From Bacteroidales bacterium (GTDB taxonomy: Bacteria; Bacteroidota; Bacteroidia; Bacteroidales; JAADJA01): a stretch of DNA of 64,000 bases. Position 1 is the first letter of the stretch; the number at the start of each line of letters is the position of its first letter. The notes beneath the pieces were generated by a model. The model was not told the DNA's origin. It saw only the letters and a list, made by a program, of their open reading frames with translations, and did not search any database. The stretch covers positions 1 to 64,000 of the forward strand of contig JAGVPB010000048.1 in assembly GCA_020052415.1 (NCBI GenBank), given 5' to 3'. Made by a program: the position numbers and the translations under genes. This document shows, piece after piece, positions 16,821 through 25,478 of the stretch.

Positions 16821-17756
16821 TTAAATTTTGGTTTTGAAGTATTCGATGGTCTTTTTCAAACCTTCCTCCAGGGGTATTTTAGGTTCCCAGTTTAGCAATG
16901 CCTGAGCCTTTGTGATGTCAGGCTTGCGCTGTAAAGGATCATCAGCAGGCAGGGGTTCGTAAATTATTTTTGATGAAGAACCTGTCATGCGTATCACAAT
17001 TTCAGCAAGCTGAAGGATGGTAAATTCCACAGGATTACCAGCGTTGACCGGGCCGGTGACTTCATCGCCGGTGTTCATCAGCTTCACCATTCCGTCGAGC
17101 AGGTCGTCAACATAACAAAAACTCCGCGTCTGACTGCCATCGCCAAAGATGGTAATGTCTTTTTTGGTAAGCGCCTGCATAATGAAGTTAGAAACTACCC
17201 TGCCATCTTCCTTGTCCATCTTAGGCCCATAAGTATTAAAGATTCTCAGTACTTTGATCCTGACATTATTTTGCCGGTGGTAATTAAAGAACAGCGATTC
17301 GGCGCAGCGCTTTCCCTCATCATAGCATGAACGGAGCCCGATGGGATTCACATGTCCCCAGTATTCTTCAGTTTGCGGATGGACCTCCGGATCACCATAG
17401 ACCTCACTCGTAGAAGCTTGAAGAATTTTAGCCCTTATCCTTTTGGCAAGTCCAAGCATATTTATCGCTCCCATCACGGAAGTCTTGATCGTCTTTATTG
17501 CATTATACTGGTACTGTATCGGGGAAGCCGGGCAAGCCAGGTTATAAATTTCATCCACCTCAATGAAATAAGGCATGGTTACATCGTGCCGTATCACCTC
17601 GAAATAGGGATTATTCATCAAGTGGACAATATTCTTTTTATTTCCCGTGAAGAAATTATCGAGGCAGATGACTTCATTGCCATCATTTAATAGTTTCTCA
17701 CAGAGGTTTGAACCCAGAAACCCGGCGCCGCCGGTGACCAGTATGCGCTTTCCCAT
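16821..17756 (-). CDS. UDP-glucuronic acid decarboxylase (UDP-xylose synthase type SDR)
   Basis: Converts UDP-glucuronate to UDP-xylose; 311 residues, soluble bacterial UXS length. The N-terminal [19 protein letters not shown] is the NAD site. [20 protein letters not shown] near 72-91 and [14 protein letters not shown] near 115-128 are specific to UXS. The catalytic pair lies in [12 protein letters not shown] (Tyr-x3-Lys), followed by [22 protein letters not shown]. It follows guaD by 31 bases and precedes rfbD by 8, so it sits in a four-gene - strand run. UDP-xylose would feed surface glycans. Confidence 0.9.
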   Translation of the reverse strand: MGKRILVTGGAGFLGSNLCEKLLNDGNEVICLDNFFTGNKKNIVHLMNNPYFEVIRHDVTMPYFIEVDEIYNLACPASPIQYQYNAIKTIKTSVMGAINMLGLAKRIRAKILQASTSEVYGDPEVHPQTEEYWGHVNPIGLRSCYDEGKRCAESLFFNYHRQNNVRIKVLRIFNTYGPKMDKEDGRVVSNFIMQALTKKDITIFGDGSQTRSFCYVDDLLDGMVKLMNTGDEVTGPVNAGNPVEFTILQLAEIVIRMTGSSSKIIYEPLPADDPLQRKPDITKAQALLNWEPKIPLEEGLKKTIEYFKTKI

Positions 17757-17787
17757 CGAACGTTTTTTTAAATTGTTTATTTATTTT

Positions 17788-18261
17788 TCAATACTCGATC
17801 TTATGCTCCAGGTCAGTCCAGATTTTAAAGACTGCCTCTGCTTCATCTTTCATCAATTGCTCCGAAGGTATTTTTCTTGAATGATGAGGCAGTTCGATTT
17901 CCCTGTAAATTTCCGAATCGTCAAAACCTGCATCCGCTGCATCCTGCCGTGTAGCCGCGAAATAAAGCTTCTTTGGCCGCGCCCAGTAAATGGCTCCAAG
18001 GCACATGGGGCAGGGTTCGCAACTTGAATATATCTCGCAACCGGTCAACTGAAAGCTGCCCAGGTTGCTGCAGGCTTCCCTTATCGCATTGATCTCTGCA
18101 TGCGCAGTTGGATCGTTATGAGATGTAACCGTGTTTGCCCCTTTTCCGATGATCCTGCCGTTTTTTACGACAACAGCCCCGAAAGGCCCGCCGTTTTTAA
18201 GCTTCAGATTTTCTTTGGCGAGATTTATCGCCTCCTGCATGAATTTATTCCGTTCCTGCAT
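17788..18261 (-). CDS. guaD: nucleoside/guanine deaminase (CDA fold)
   Basis: Zinc-dependent deaminase of 157 residues. The zinc and catalytic motifs are HAEINAI near 54-60 and PCPMCLGAIYWAR near 83-95. The C-terminal tail (LEHKIEY after FKIWTD) and overall layout resemble Bacillus guanine deaminase GuaD, which uses its C-terminus to close the active site; TadA-type tRNA deaminases lack this tail. It would convert guanine to xanthine. It lies 28 bases after aat and 31 before the UXS gene. Assignment as guanine rather than another purine or cytosine deaminase is moderately sure. Confidence 0.82.
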   Translation of the reverse strand: MQERNKFMQEAINLAKENLKLKNGGPFGAVVVKNGRIIGKGANTVTSHNDPTAHAEINAIREACSNLGSFQLTGCEIYSSCEPCPMCLGAIYWARPKKLYFAATRQDAADAGFDDSEIYREIELPHHSRKIPSEQLMKDEAEAVFKIWTDLEHKIEY

Positions 18262-18289
18262 TTTCTATATTAAGGGTTAATGTGCAAAC

Positions 18290-18964
18290 TTACCATTTAT
18301 TTTTTATTGTAGGATATTGAAGAGCCTTCCTGAGTAATTCTAAAAATGTATTACGCGGGATATTTTCCGCTCCCAGCCTCTTTAAATGCGCCGTTTCCAC
18401 CTGTGCATCAATAAAGTGAAAACCCCAATCTTTTAATTTATTGATCAGATAAAATAACGCAACTTTCGATGCATCTCTCTCAGTATGAAACATTGATTCC
18501 CCAAAAAAGGCTTTGCCAAGAGAAACTCCGTACAATCCTCCCGCCAGCCTGCCGTTCAAATACGTTTCGGCGGAATGAGCGACACCAAGCCGGTGAAGGC
18601 GGGTATAGGCTTCCTTCATTTCCTTTGTGATCCAGGTTCCACGCTGTCCGAAACGCGGCACTTTCGAACACCGATCCATAACTTCTTCAAATGCCGTATC
18701 GAACATTACATTTAGGTTTTTATGTTTCAGGGATTGCTTAAGGCTTTTCGAAACTTTAAATTTATCAGGAAAGAGAACCATGCGCGGATCAGGTGACCAC
18801 CAGAGGATGGGATCGCCATCGGAATACCAGGGGAAGATGCCATTTGAATACGACAGCAACAGCCGCTCAGGCGATAAATCTCCGCCAACGGCAAGAAGTC
18901 CGTCGCCATTAGCAAGACCGGGATCGGGAAAGATGAGCTTACTGGTGAGGGCATAAACAGGCAT
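18290..18964 (-). CDS. aat: leucyl/phenylalanyl-tRNA--protein transferase
   Basis: Transfers Leu or Phe from tRNA to the N-terminal Lys/Arg of proteins, marking them for ClpS/ClpAP degradation. 224 residues. Signatures: FPDPGLANGDGLLAVGGDLSPERLLLSYSNGIFPWY near 12-47, WWSPDPRMVLFP near 54-65, and GGLYGVSLGKAFFGESMFH near 141-159. The ATG at 18964 is preferred over a TTG 27 bases upstream. First gene of the aat-guaD-UXS-rfbD run. TATTTTTG just upstream on this strand (about 18989-18996) is a candidate -7 element. Confidence 0.93.
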   Translation of the reverse strand: MPVYALTSKLIFPDPGLANGDGLLAVGGDLSPERLLLSYSNGIFPWYSDGDPILWWSPDPRMVLFPDKFKVSKSLKQSLKHKNLNVMFDTAFEEVMDRCSKVPRFGQRGTWITKEMKEAYTRLHRLGVAHSAETYLNGRLAGGLYGVSLGKAFFGESMFHTERDASKVALFYLINKLKDWGFHFIDAQVETAHLKRLGAENIPRNTFLELLRKALQYPTIKNKW

Positions 18965-19067
18965 ATACAATTGTAAAATAATGTCTGCCAAAAATAGCTA
19001 AAGAACAGGAAAAAGTAACTTAATCTGTACTTTGTAATTAACCTATAAGAACAGGCTTTTCTTTTCC

Positions 19068-19988
19068 TTATAAGTCATTCTTAAATGCCAATACCACATT
19101 CCTGAAAAGTATTGCCATAACTACCGTCATCAATCCACCGGGTATGGGAAGAATGGCGCCGGCAATACCTTCAACCGTCTTAACGTTAATGCCTCCCCGG
19201 ATGACGGGCACAAGTTTGCCGGGATCATTTTTTGATGGCACTTCCTTCACCAGGTTGGAATAAATATCAATGATACAAACTCCGGGCTTTAACCAGTCAG
19301 CCTGCACGTATTCCGGATGTTTGGTAACGATGACCAGATAGTCAGCACGACTGATATGTTCCGCCAGTTTAACCGAATTCTTATTGATATAAGTTACCGG
19401 GCTTTCCTTTAGTACCACTTTAGCGGCGGCAGTTCTGACAATCATATTGGTCAATGAGTTGGTAAAGAATTCGTCATCCAAAACAAAAACCCATTCCTGG
19501 TCTTTTTGAATTTCTATTTCAGCTTCTTTGAACATTTCAAATAAAGCTTCAGGCAGACACATCGGGTAATTGTTGGCCTGAATTTCCGGCATCAGGTTAC
19601 CCAGCATATTCAGGGGATGAAATCCCTCCACTTCCTTTTCCGGAGCGATTTTGTTTACGATACGGATGGGGATCAAATGCTTCGGCAAAGGCTGCAGCAA
19701 TACAATGGCGTGAATGTCTTCTCTTTGATTCAATTCTTCAATCAATTCGAATAGTTCTTCCTCCGAAGTGTCTTCTGCTTTAATTTCTTTGAAAACATTA
19801 AACCCCAGGCTTTCAGCCAGGTTAACATGAAGTGGGATATTATATTTTCCCAACGGGATACCGGAAAATCCGATAAATGCAATTCCCGGTACTTTGTGAT
19901 ACTTTTCTTTGATCGCTGAAATTTCAGTTTTAACGTCAGTGAAGATTTTCTGCTGAATCAAATCTCCTTTAATAATTTTTGTTTCCAT
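19068..19988 (-). CDS. FolD-like protein, divergent and probably not a standard FolD
   Basis: A 306-residue protein with the overall FolD architecture (methylenetetrahydrofolate dehydrogenase/cyclohydrolase): IVLLQPLPKHL near 95-105, EVEGFHPLNMLGNL near 118-131, and a C-terminal LPIPGGLMTVVMAILF. Key positions differ. The catalytic Lys region (SxxYxxxK in FolD) reads LGKYNIPLH, the conserved Gln of VQLPLP is shifted, the essential Asp of VDGFHP is Glu, PCTP reads PMCLP, and the NADP loop GxSxxVGxP reads LDDEFFTNSL. By family knowledge this should abolish normal catalysis. Either an inactive regulator or paralogue, or an enzyme on another substrate. A canonical folD is expected elsewhere in the genome. 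Confidence 0.75.
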   Translation of the reverse strand: METKIIKGDLIQQKIFTDVKTEISAIKEKYHKVPGIAFIGFSGIPLGKYNIPLHVNLAESLGFNVFKEIKAEDTSEEELFELIEELNQREDIHAIVLLQPLPKHLIPIRIVNKIAPEKEVEGFHPLNMLGNLMPEIQANNYPMCLPEALFEMFKEAEIEIQKDQEWVFVLDDEFFTNSLTNMIVRTAAAKVVLKESPVTYINKNSVKLAEHISRADYLVIVTKHPEYVQADWLKPGVCIIDIYSNLVKEVPSKNDPGKLVPVIRGGINVKTVEGIAGAILPIPGGLMTVVMAILFRNVVLAFKNDL

Positions 19989-20219
19989 GACTATATAATT
20001 TAAAAATTAACTTGCTCAAAATTACCATCAGAGTCATGCTAACCAAAACGGAGTCGTGCTTGAAACAAATTCAAATTTGTAATATATCCAAAGGATGTTT
20101 GTTATGAAAAGACAGGTTTGCAAAAACTGCAACATCAATAAAAAGAAAGTATTAAAGTGGCATGAAACCAGAAAAAAATAAAATGGAAAATGACAGGTCA
20201 ATAAAGATTGCAGGTTTGG

Positions 20220-20855
20220 CTATTTTATTTCCTTCGATTCCTGTTCATCATCTGTTTCTTCATCCTCCCAGTCATAAATGGTCCTTTGTGGTCCGATCTT
20301 TCTGAAATAAATGGCAAGGATAGTTCCTGAGATCAGTCCCCAGAAATGGGATTCGAAGGAAATGTTTTTTTCGGGAAAGAATTGCGGAAAAATTCCCCAA
20401 ACCATGCTGCCGTATAAAAATGTAACCAGCAAGGTGATGGCTAATAATTTCCCATCGCGCCGGATGATACCGCTGAAAAACAGAAACGCTGCCAGCCCAT
20501 ATACCACGCCTGAAGCGCCGATATGGTATGCTTCTCTCGCTCCTGCCCAAACGCATATTCCAGTAATTAAATAAATCAGAAAAAAAGTCCTGACAGCAAT
20601 TTCTCTGTAAAAATAAAACAGGCATCCCCCAAGAACGATTAATGGAATTGAATTGGCAAACAGATGTTTTAAATCTGCATGAATCAACGGGCTTGTCAGA
20701 ATTCCGGTCAACCCGAAAATCTTGCGGGGAAAGACTCCTAAAAAACCGAGATCGGTATGGGTGCTGAGTTCTCCGAGTTTAATTATCCAGAGGAGAACAA
20801 CAAAAAGTGAAGGTAAAAATAAACTTTGAAATATTTTCCGTGATTCAGTTTCCAT
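20220..20855 (-). CDS. rhomboid family intramembrane serine protease
   Basis: A 211-residue polytopic membrane protease with about six membrane segments. HLFANSIPL near 64-72 supplies the oxyanion His and Asn, GASGVVYGL near 113-121 holds the nucleophile Ser115, and SHFWGLISGTILAIYF near 169-184 holds the catalytic His170. The C-terminus is a charged, acidic tail. It would cleave membrane-anchored proteins inside the bilayer; the substrate is unknown. No operon partner. The upstream gap carries a 48-bp tandem repeat. Confidence 0.92.
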   Translation of the reverse strand: METESRKIFQSLFLPSLFVVLLWIIKLGELSTHTDLGFLGVFPRKIFGLTGILTSPLIHADLKHLFANSIPLIVLGGCLFYFYREIAVRTFFLIYLITGICVWAGAREAYHIGASGVVYGLAAFLFFSGIIRRDGKLLAITLLVTFLYGSMVWGIFPQFFPEKNISFESHFWGLISGTILAIYFRKIGPQRTIYDWEDEETDDEQESKEIK

Positions 20856-20950
20856 TGCAAACGGCTATCAAATGTCATTCCTTTGCGAATTTAAGGATAA
20901 TTTGGCAGGTTGGTGAAATCGGTAGATTCGTGAAATTCGTGTAATTCGTG

Positions 20951-21142
20951 GACTGAATTGGTTGAACTGGTAAATTCGTGACATTCGCGTAATTCGTGGA
21001 CTGAATTGGTTGAATTGGAAAATTCGTGACATTCGTGTAATTCGTGGACTGAATTGGTTGAACTGGTAAATTCGTGACATTAGTGTAATTCGTGGACTGA
21101 ATTGGTTGAACTGGTAAATTCGTGACATTCGCGTAATTCGTG
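20951..21142. repeat. 48-bp tandem repeat, four full copies plus partial flanks
   Basis: Units begin at 20951, 20999, 21047 and 21095. Each reads GACTGAATTGGTTGAAC.. followed by TGGTAAATTCGTGACATT and CGTAATTCGTG, with few substitutions. Partial or decayed copies lie at 20906-20950 and 21143-21183. Because 48 is a multiple of three, the minus strand stays open, but the resulting 16-residue repeated peptide looks artefactual. The same sentence-like motif recurs at about 56,728-56,766. Confidence 0.9.
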
Positions 21143-21241
21143 GACTGAATCGGTTGAATTGGTTGAATCGGTTAATTGGGTTAATAGATTCAATAGAAGT
21201 TAAGAATATGAAACAAAATTGTTTTTTTGCGTAAAATGGTA

Positions 21242-21268
21242 TTGTTCAATGCTCTTTTCTTAAATTTG
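21242..21268 (+). promoter_or_regulatory. candidate Bacteroidota promoter for the T9SS protein
   Basis: TTG (21242-21244) and TAAATTTG (21261-21268) with a 16-base spacer. The -7 box matches TAnnTTTG exactly and ends 14 bases before the start codon at 21283, so the 5' leader would be short. Confidence 0.4.
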
Positions 21269-21282
21269 CTAAAATTTTTAAA

Positions 21283-22353
21283 ATGAAGAAGATTAAATTC
21301 GTCCTGTTTTTTTTCGTATCTCCGGTTATTCTGTTGTCGCAGATTGTGATTGACCAAAACGATATGCCGCAACCCGGTGATACCATCAGATTAAGTTCGA
21401 CAATTGATTACGGAACTTTAAACTACCAGGAAACGGGAAACGATTTCACGTGGGATTTTTCAACAATGATACCTGTAACACAAAAGGTGGATACTTTTGT
21501 TGATTTTGATGAAACTCCCTGGGTTTACCAGCTCATTTTCTGGGGGTCGTCAAATCTCGCTAAAGAAATGATGGGTTTCGACCAGTACCCGGGTTTTCAG
21601 ATAACGGATGCATACGAATTTTATAAATCTTCATCTTCCGATTTCAAACTCGTCGGAAATGCGGCGACACTCAATGGCATTCCTTTTCCTAACAAGTTCG
21701 ATGCACCGGATATTATCTTTAGGTTTCCAATGAATCCCGGAAATATTGATTCGTCATTTTCGAGTTACGATATTGCTTTAACCGGAATTGGTTATGCCGG
21801 AGGCTGGAAAAAAAGAGTCAATTATGTTGACGGCTGGGGAACTCTGATCACTCCATACGGTTCATTTCAAACCATCCGTGTTAAATCCGAGGTTGATCAA
21901 TACGACAGCATTTACATAGATACACTCGGTTATGGAATCCCCTATCTTCAGTATTTTACGGAATATAAATGGCTTGGTGATGGTTTTGGAGAGCCGTTAT
22001 GTACTTTCACCGAAAACGGCCCAATAACTACTATTGATTACATTGATTCCGTCAGAAATCTGATCATTGGGATTCCGGAGGCTCAGGTACAAAACAATCT
22101 GTTCAGGATTTATCCCAACCCGGTTGACAATGAATTAAATATTCAATTTACATCGTCTGCTGATTCAGAGATGGAAATTGCTGTTTTTGATCTTCAGGGT
22201 AAAAAAATATCGGAAATATTACAGGGCAAAAACGTCGTTGAATTGCTCAATCTGACTCTTGATATCTCTGCCCTAAATCTTGAACCCGGAATTTATTTTA
22301 TGGCAATAAAACTGCAGGATCAATCCTACTTTCAAAAATTTATTAAGAAGTAG
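21283..22353 (+). CDS. secreted protein with T9SS type A C-terminal sorting domain
   Basis: A 356-residue exported protein. The signal peptide is KKIKFVLFFFVSPVILLSQ. The central 240 residues are a beta-rich region of unknown function with several DFTWDFST / GWGTLITPYGSFQTIRVKSE type strands, common in Bacteroidota exoproteins. The C-terminal domain from about 272 starts LFRIYPNPVDNELNIQF and ends EPGIYFMAIKLQDQSYFQKFIKK, a standard type A sorting domain recognised by the type IX secretion system and removed on export. The gene stands alone. The exported function is unknown. Confidence 0.85.
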   Translation: MKKIKFVLFFFVSPVILLSQIVIDQNDMPQPGDTIRLSSTIDYGTLNYQETGNDFTWDFSTMIPVTQKVDTFVDFDETPWVYQLIFWGSSNLAKEMMGFDQYPGFQITDAYEFYKSSSSDFKLVGNAATLNGIPFPNKFDAPDIIFRFPMNPGNIDSSFSSYDIALTGIGYAGGWKKRVNYVDGWGTLITPYGSFQTIRVKSEVDQYDSIYIDTLGYGIPYLQYFTEYKWLGDGFGEPLCTFTENGPITTIDYIDSVRNLIIGIPEAQVQNNLFRIYPNPVDNELNIQFTSSADSEMEIAVFDLQGKKISEILQGKNVVELLNLTLDISALNLEPGIYFMAIKLQDQSYFQKFIKK

Positions 22354-22370
22354 TTTTATATTGTAAGCCG

Positions 22371-22781
22371 TTATTCACCAAGGAGTTTGTTTGTTTCTTC
22401 ACTTGCCCATTTGCATATTATTTCCTTTTCTTCCTGTGATAAAGCTTTTTCAGGATGCTTTTTCACGAAGTTCCTTTTTGGCATCTTTCCCTTGGTAATC
22501 ATATTACAGATGGCGTCGAGCCTGCTTATTTTTCTCGCTATGCTATATTCGTCCCAGCTTGAATAGTTCAGTTTTCCCTTGGCGGCAAAATTTCCTGAGT
22601 TGTCGGAATGACAATCGAAGCAGGAACGCTCAACGATTTTCAGAATATTTTCCGGAAAGTCAGGTTTAGATCCGCTTTCAGGGGGATTAATAGAATTTTC
22701 ATTCTGCCTTTGTGCTGATAATACGGCTGCAATGCTCACAAATATTCCGATAGTAATTAAGAATGCAAATAACTTTTTCAT
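22371..22781 (-). CDS. periplasmic haem-binding (c-type) domain protein
   Basis: A 136-residue protein with signal peptide KKLFAFLITIGIFVSIAAVLSAQ. Its single haem-binding motif CFDCHSD lies near 53-59, followed by LNYSSWDEYSIARKISRLDAICNMI and KGKMPKRNFVKKHPEKALSQEEKEIICKWA. This is the layout of the Bacteroidota haem-binding domain (PF14376-like) in which the Met of the MP pair is the second axial ligand. It lies 62 bases after the biosynthetic operon on the same strand, so readthrough transcription is possible, but its role in that pathway is not indicated. Confidence 0.82.
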   Translation of the reverse strand: MKKLFAFLITIGIFVSIAAVLSAQRQNENSINPPESGSKPDFPENILKIVERSCFDCHSDNSGNFAAKGKLNYSSWDEYSIARKISRLDAICNMITKGKMPKRNFVKKHPEKALSQEEKEIICKWASEETNKLLGE

Positions 22782-22843
22782 AGTTTAATGATTAGTGATA
22801 AATAGTAAATGTAAATTTTTGGAATTTATTGTATCGCCTTTCT

Positions 22844-23899
22844 TTAACAGGCGGAAAGCAACATAAAGGAATGGTTGATATTCCTGAAATGGTTCCAGAT
22901 CAATATATTTTTCAAAGGTTTTGTTTGTTTGCCATTCAAAAGTACGGTATCAGGTACAACCTGCCTTTTCAGCAAATTCGCCGCCAGCCACGCAGCAAAG
23001 GCTGATGAAGTATAATATTCGCCGCATAAATGTTTATAATAACCCTGGTTTGTTCCAACTAAAATTCCTGATTTCATGGCATTATAAATTGAATCACCGG
23101 CAGTATCATTTTGTCCCAGCAGTACCAAATCAATATCGTTGATGGTAAGACCATTAATACTTAAAAATTTCAGCATGTTTGAAGTTATAACCTCTGTACT
23201 TTTCGGTTTATAGAAAGTACTTACACCAGTGAATTTCGCATAATTTTCCGGATTACTCACTCCTGTAATAATAAAATAAGTTGCACCCTCGCCTGCAATG
23301 GCTTTCTCAGGTATCTGAGGTAACTGCCCTTCAGGATAGTACTTATTCCATAATCCTGCTTTATCTGTAATTTTAAAATAGGTTTCCGTCATTTCGTCGA
23401 GTCCGCCCAGTAAAACTTTTAGTCCGGGATACTCATCAATTTGCATCATACTGTCGAGCAGAGCGCTTTCGAACGAAATATTGCTGTGCACATAAGTGAA
23501 ATTATAATTGTTACACTTCAGCATAACCGCGATGTGAGCCCCGACCGTATTGTGGGTAGATTGAATGAAAGAGGTCGGTGTAAGGAATTTTTCTTCATTT
23601 TCGATGACCGCCGTCAGAAATTTTTCGGTGTCCTGAACCAATCCCAGGCCGGTTCCTGTGATAATTGCATCCGGAATTTCAACTCCGGCATCATTGAGGC
23701 ATTTGGCAGCAGCGGTAACACCCATTCTCAAAATCCTTCCCATCCGCCTGAGCTGAATAGGTTGAATAAACTCTTTATAATTCGGCTCGATACAAAAGGC
23801 TAGCGGAGGATTCAGTTTTTTGATGTTTTCAAGAAACACAGAATTATCAAAGGTTTCCTGTGCCGAAATATTTCCCAACCCTGAAATGTATGCTTCCAT
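22844..23899 (-). CDS. chain-length-factor-like beta-ketoacyl synthase homologue
   Basis: A 351-residue ketosynthase-fold protein that has lost the catalytic triad. The active-site block ACSSS of its neighbour (23901-25106) corresponds here to NISFES with no Cys. The HGTGTD block corresponds to GQNDTAGD, and the second His region KAFTGHTLGAAG to KHLCGEYYTSSA. This is the pattern of KS-beta/chain-length-factor subunits that pair with an active KS-alpha. Its start lies one base after the stop of that KS, which supports a heterodimer. Within the DAR-type operon the pair probably builds one of the beta-ketoacyl chains and sets its length. Confidence 0.8.
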   Translation of the reverse strand: MEAYISGLGNISAQETFDNSVFLENIKKLNPPLAFCIEPNYKEFIQPIQLRRMGRILRMGVTAAAKCLNDAGVEIPDAIITGTGLGLVQDTEKFLTAVIENEEKFLTPTSFIQSTHNTVGAHIAVMLKCNNYNFTYVHSNISFESALLDSMMQIDEYPGLKVLLGGLDEMTETYFKITDKAGLWNKYYPEGQLPQIPEKAIAGEGATYFIITGVSNPENYAKFTGVSTFYKPKSTEVITSNMLKFLSINGLTINDIDLVLLGQNDTAGDSIYNAMKSGILVGTNQGYYKHLCGEYYTSSAFAAWLAANLLKRQVVPDTVLLNGKQTKPLKNILIWNHFRNINHSFMLLSAC

Positions 23900-23900
23900 A

Positions 23901-25106
23901 TCAATATTTTGAAAAGATCAGGCTGCTGTCGTTTCCACCAAAGCCAAAGGAATTGGAAAGCACGTTTTTGACTTCCGCTCCTTCCGTTAATTGAAGGGTT
24001 GGCTCAAAATTCAGCTCATTTATTTTACCGGAATAATTCAGGTTTGGAAATATCAAACCATGCCTTATTGACAGGATCGAAAAAACAGCTTCGATCGCAC
24101 CTGCAGCACCTAATGTATGCCCGGTAAAAGCCTTTGTTGATGATACTTTAGGAATTTGGGGTAAAAATATTTTTTCAATGGCAAGTCCTTCCGTCAGGTC
24201 ATTGTTGTCCGTTCCCGTTCCGTGGGCGTTGATATAATCTATTTGGCCGGCTTTAAGCCCGCTCATATCAAGAGCATTTTTCATAGCCAGGTAGGGGCCG
24301 TACCCATCCGGTGAAGATGCGGTTTGATGATAAGCATCATTCGCATTGGCATATCCTGTGATCTCACAATAAATTTTTCTGTTTTCCCTGACCGGAATTT
24401 CTTCAGCTTCCAGAACAATAAAGGCCGCCCCTTCACCGAGGTTCAGGCCATTGCGGTCATTGCTGAACGGGCGGCATGGCTTCTCATTAAGTATTTTTAA
24501 GGTATTGAAACCATTAAGGGTAAATTTCGAAAGAGCATCGGTTCCTCCGGCGATTATCCTGTCGGCGATACCATGCTTAATTAGCCGTGCACCAAACATG
24601 ATTGCATTTGCAGATGAAGAGCAGGCGGAGCTGACTGTGGTCATAAAATCAGTGATACCAAGACATTCAGCAATGGTTTCGGTATTGTCGCAGCAGTCAT
24701 GCGTATGAACATAGTGCAGGTGGCGGTCGGATGTAAAAAAATCGAAATAGTATTGTTCGGTTTGATCCATGCCACCAACAGTTGTTGCTGAAACAATACC
24801 GGTTTTCACGCTGGTAAGAGCTCCTGGCTGTAAACCCGCATCCCTGTATGCTTCCTTTGCTGCAATGATCCCCAGGAGCGTAGTTCTTGTCGGGAATTCA
24901 GGGATATCCTCACCTGCCAACAATTCCAGTTCATTATTTGTAAGCTTTATCTCACCTGCAGGGAATGTATCTTTATGAAGAGTATTTAAAATAGTCAGCG
25001 GACCAATACCTGATTTTTGAGATTTTAATGATTGCAGAGTTTCCGAAATATTATCCCCAATAGAACTTATAATTCCGATACCTGTAACCACAACCCTTCT
25101 AGGCAT
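23901..25106 (-). CDS. beta-ketoacyl-ACP synthase (FabF-like, KS-alpha)
   Basis: A 401-residue decarboxylating condensing enzyme with a complete catalytic triad: Cys162 in TVSSACSSSANA, His295 in INAHGTGTDNND, and His330 in KAFTGHTLGAAGAIEA. It extends acyl-ACP by two carbons with malonyl-ACP. It begins 3 bases after the ACP gene and ends one base before the Cys-less partner, so the three are surely cotranslated. The gene order ACP-KS-CLF resembles aryl-polyene and flexirubin-type clusters. Confidence 0.92.
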   Translation of the reverse strand: MPRRVVVTGIGIISSIGDNISETLQSLKSQKSGIGPLTILNTLHKDTFPAGEIKLTNNELELLAGEDIPEFPTRTTLLGIIAAKEAYRDAGLQPGALTSVKTGIVSATTVGGMDQTEQYYFDFFTSDRHLHYVHTHDCCDNTETIAECLGITDFMTTVSSACSSSANAIMFGARLIKHGIADRIIAGGTDALSKFTLNGFNTLKILNEKPCRPFSNDRNGLNLGEGAAFIVLEAEEIPVRENRKIYCEITGYANANDAYHQTASSPDGYGPYLAMKNALDMSGLKAGQIDYINAHGTGTDNNDLTEGLAIEKIFLPQIPKVSSTKAFTGHTLGAAGAIEAVFSILSIRHGLIFPNLNYSGKINELNFEPTLQLTEGAEVKNVLSNSFGFGGNDSSLIFSKY

Positions 25107-25109
25107 GTA

Positions 25110-25367
25110 TCAGTTTTTTTGATGCTCATTAATGTAATCCGCCATCGTTTGTACTGAAAAAAATACTTTTTTACCCTCTTTGGGATCCTGGAGTTTGATT
25201 CCGTAATTTTTCTCAAGCAACACGATAAGTTCAAGTGCATCAATAGAATCCAACCCCAATCCGTCACCAAAAAGCGGGGAATCCTTGTCAATATCATCAG
25301 GTTCCAGATCTTCAAGATTCAATGCTTCAATAATTTCAGCCTTCAACTTTTCAATAAGTTCTGCCAT
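25110..25367 (-). CDS. acyl carrier protein
   Basis: An 85-residue ACP. The phosphopantetheine attachment serine is Ser41 in GLGLDSIDALELIVLLEKNYG. Acidic helices flank it, as in dedicated polyketide/fatty-acid carriers. Its position between the ABC permease gene (111 bases upstream) and KS-alpha (3 bases downstream) marks it as the carrier for this pathway, not the housekeeping AcpP, which usually neighbours fabF elsewhere. Confidence 0.93.
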   Translation of the reverse strand: MAELIEKLKAEIIEALNLEDLEPDDIDKDSPLFGDGLGLDSIDALELIVLLEKNYGIKLQDPKEGKKVFFSVQTMADYINEHQKN

Positions 25368-25478
25368 CGTATTTTCCTCTAAAATTTTTCAAAATTTGCG
25401 GGTTCAAATATAATACTTTCTGATTGTATGGCTTATTTTTATTTCCGAGGTAAATCCCGGCAGGTTGGCTTTTGATGA

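Noticed and set aside
20104-20181. 25-residue + strand frame MKRQVCKNC...KK between folD-like and rhomboid genes.
   Set aside because: The CxxC pair and Lys-rich tail are suggestive of a small zinc protein, but it is too short and AT-rich to separate from chance without homologues.
20868-21128. 86-residue minus-strand frame of SRIYQFNQFSPRIT repeats.
   Set aside because: A by-product of the 48-bp tandem repeat, whose unit is a multiple of three and so keeps a frame open.
20951-21142. Possible CRISPR array.
   Set aside because: Repeat units abut without unique spacers of equal size; this is a simple tandem repeat, and no cas genes are present anywhere in the window.
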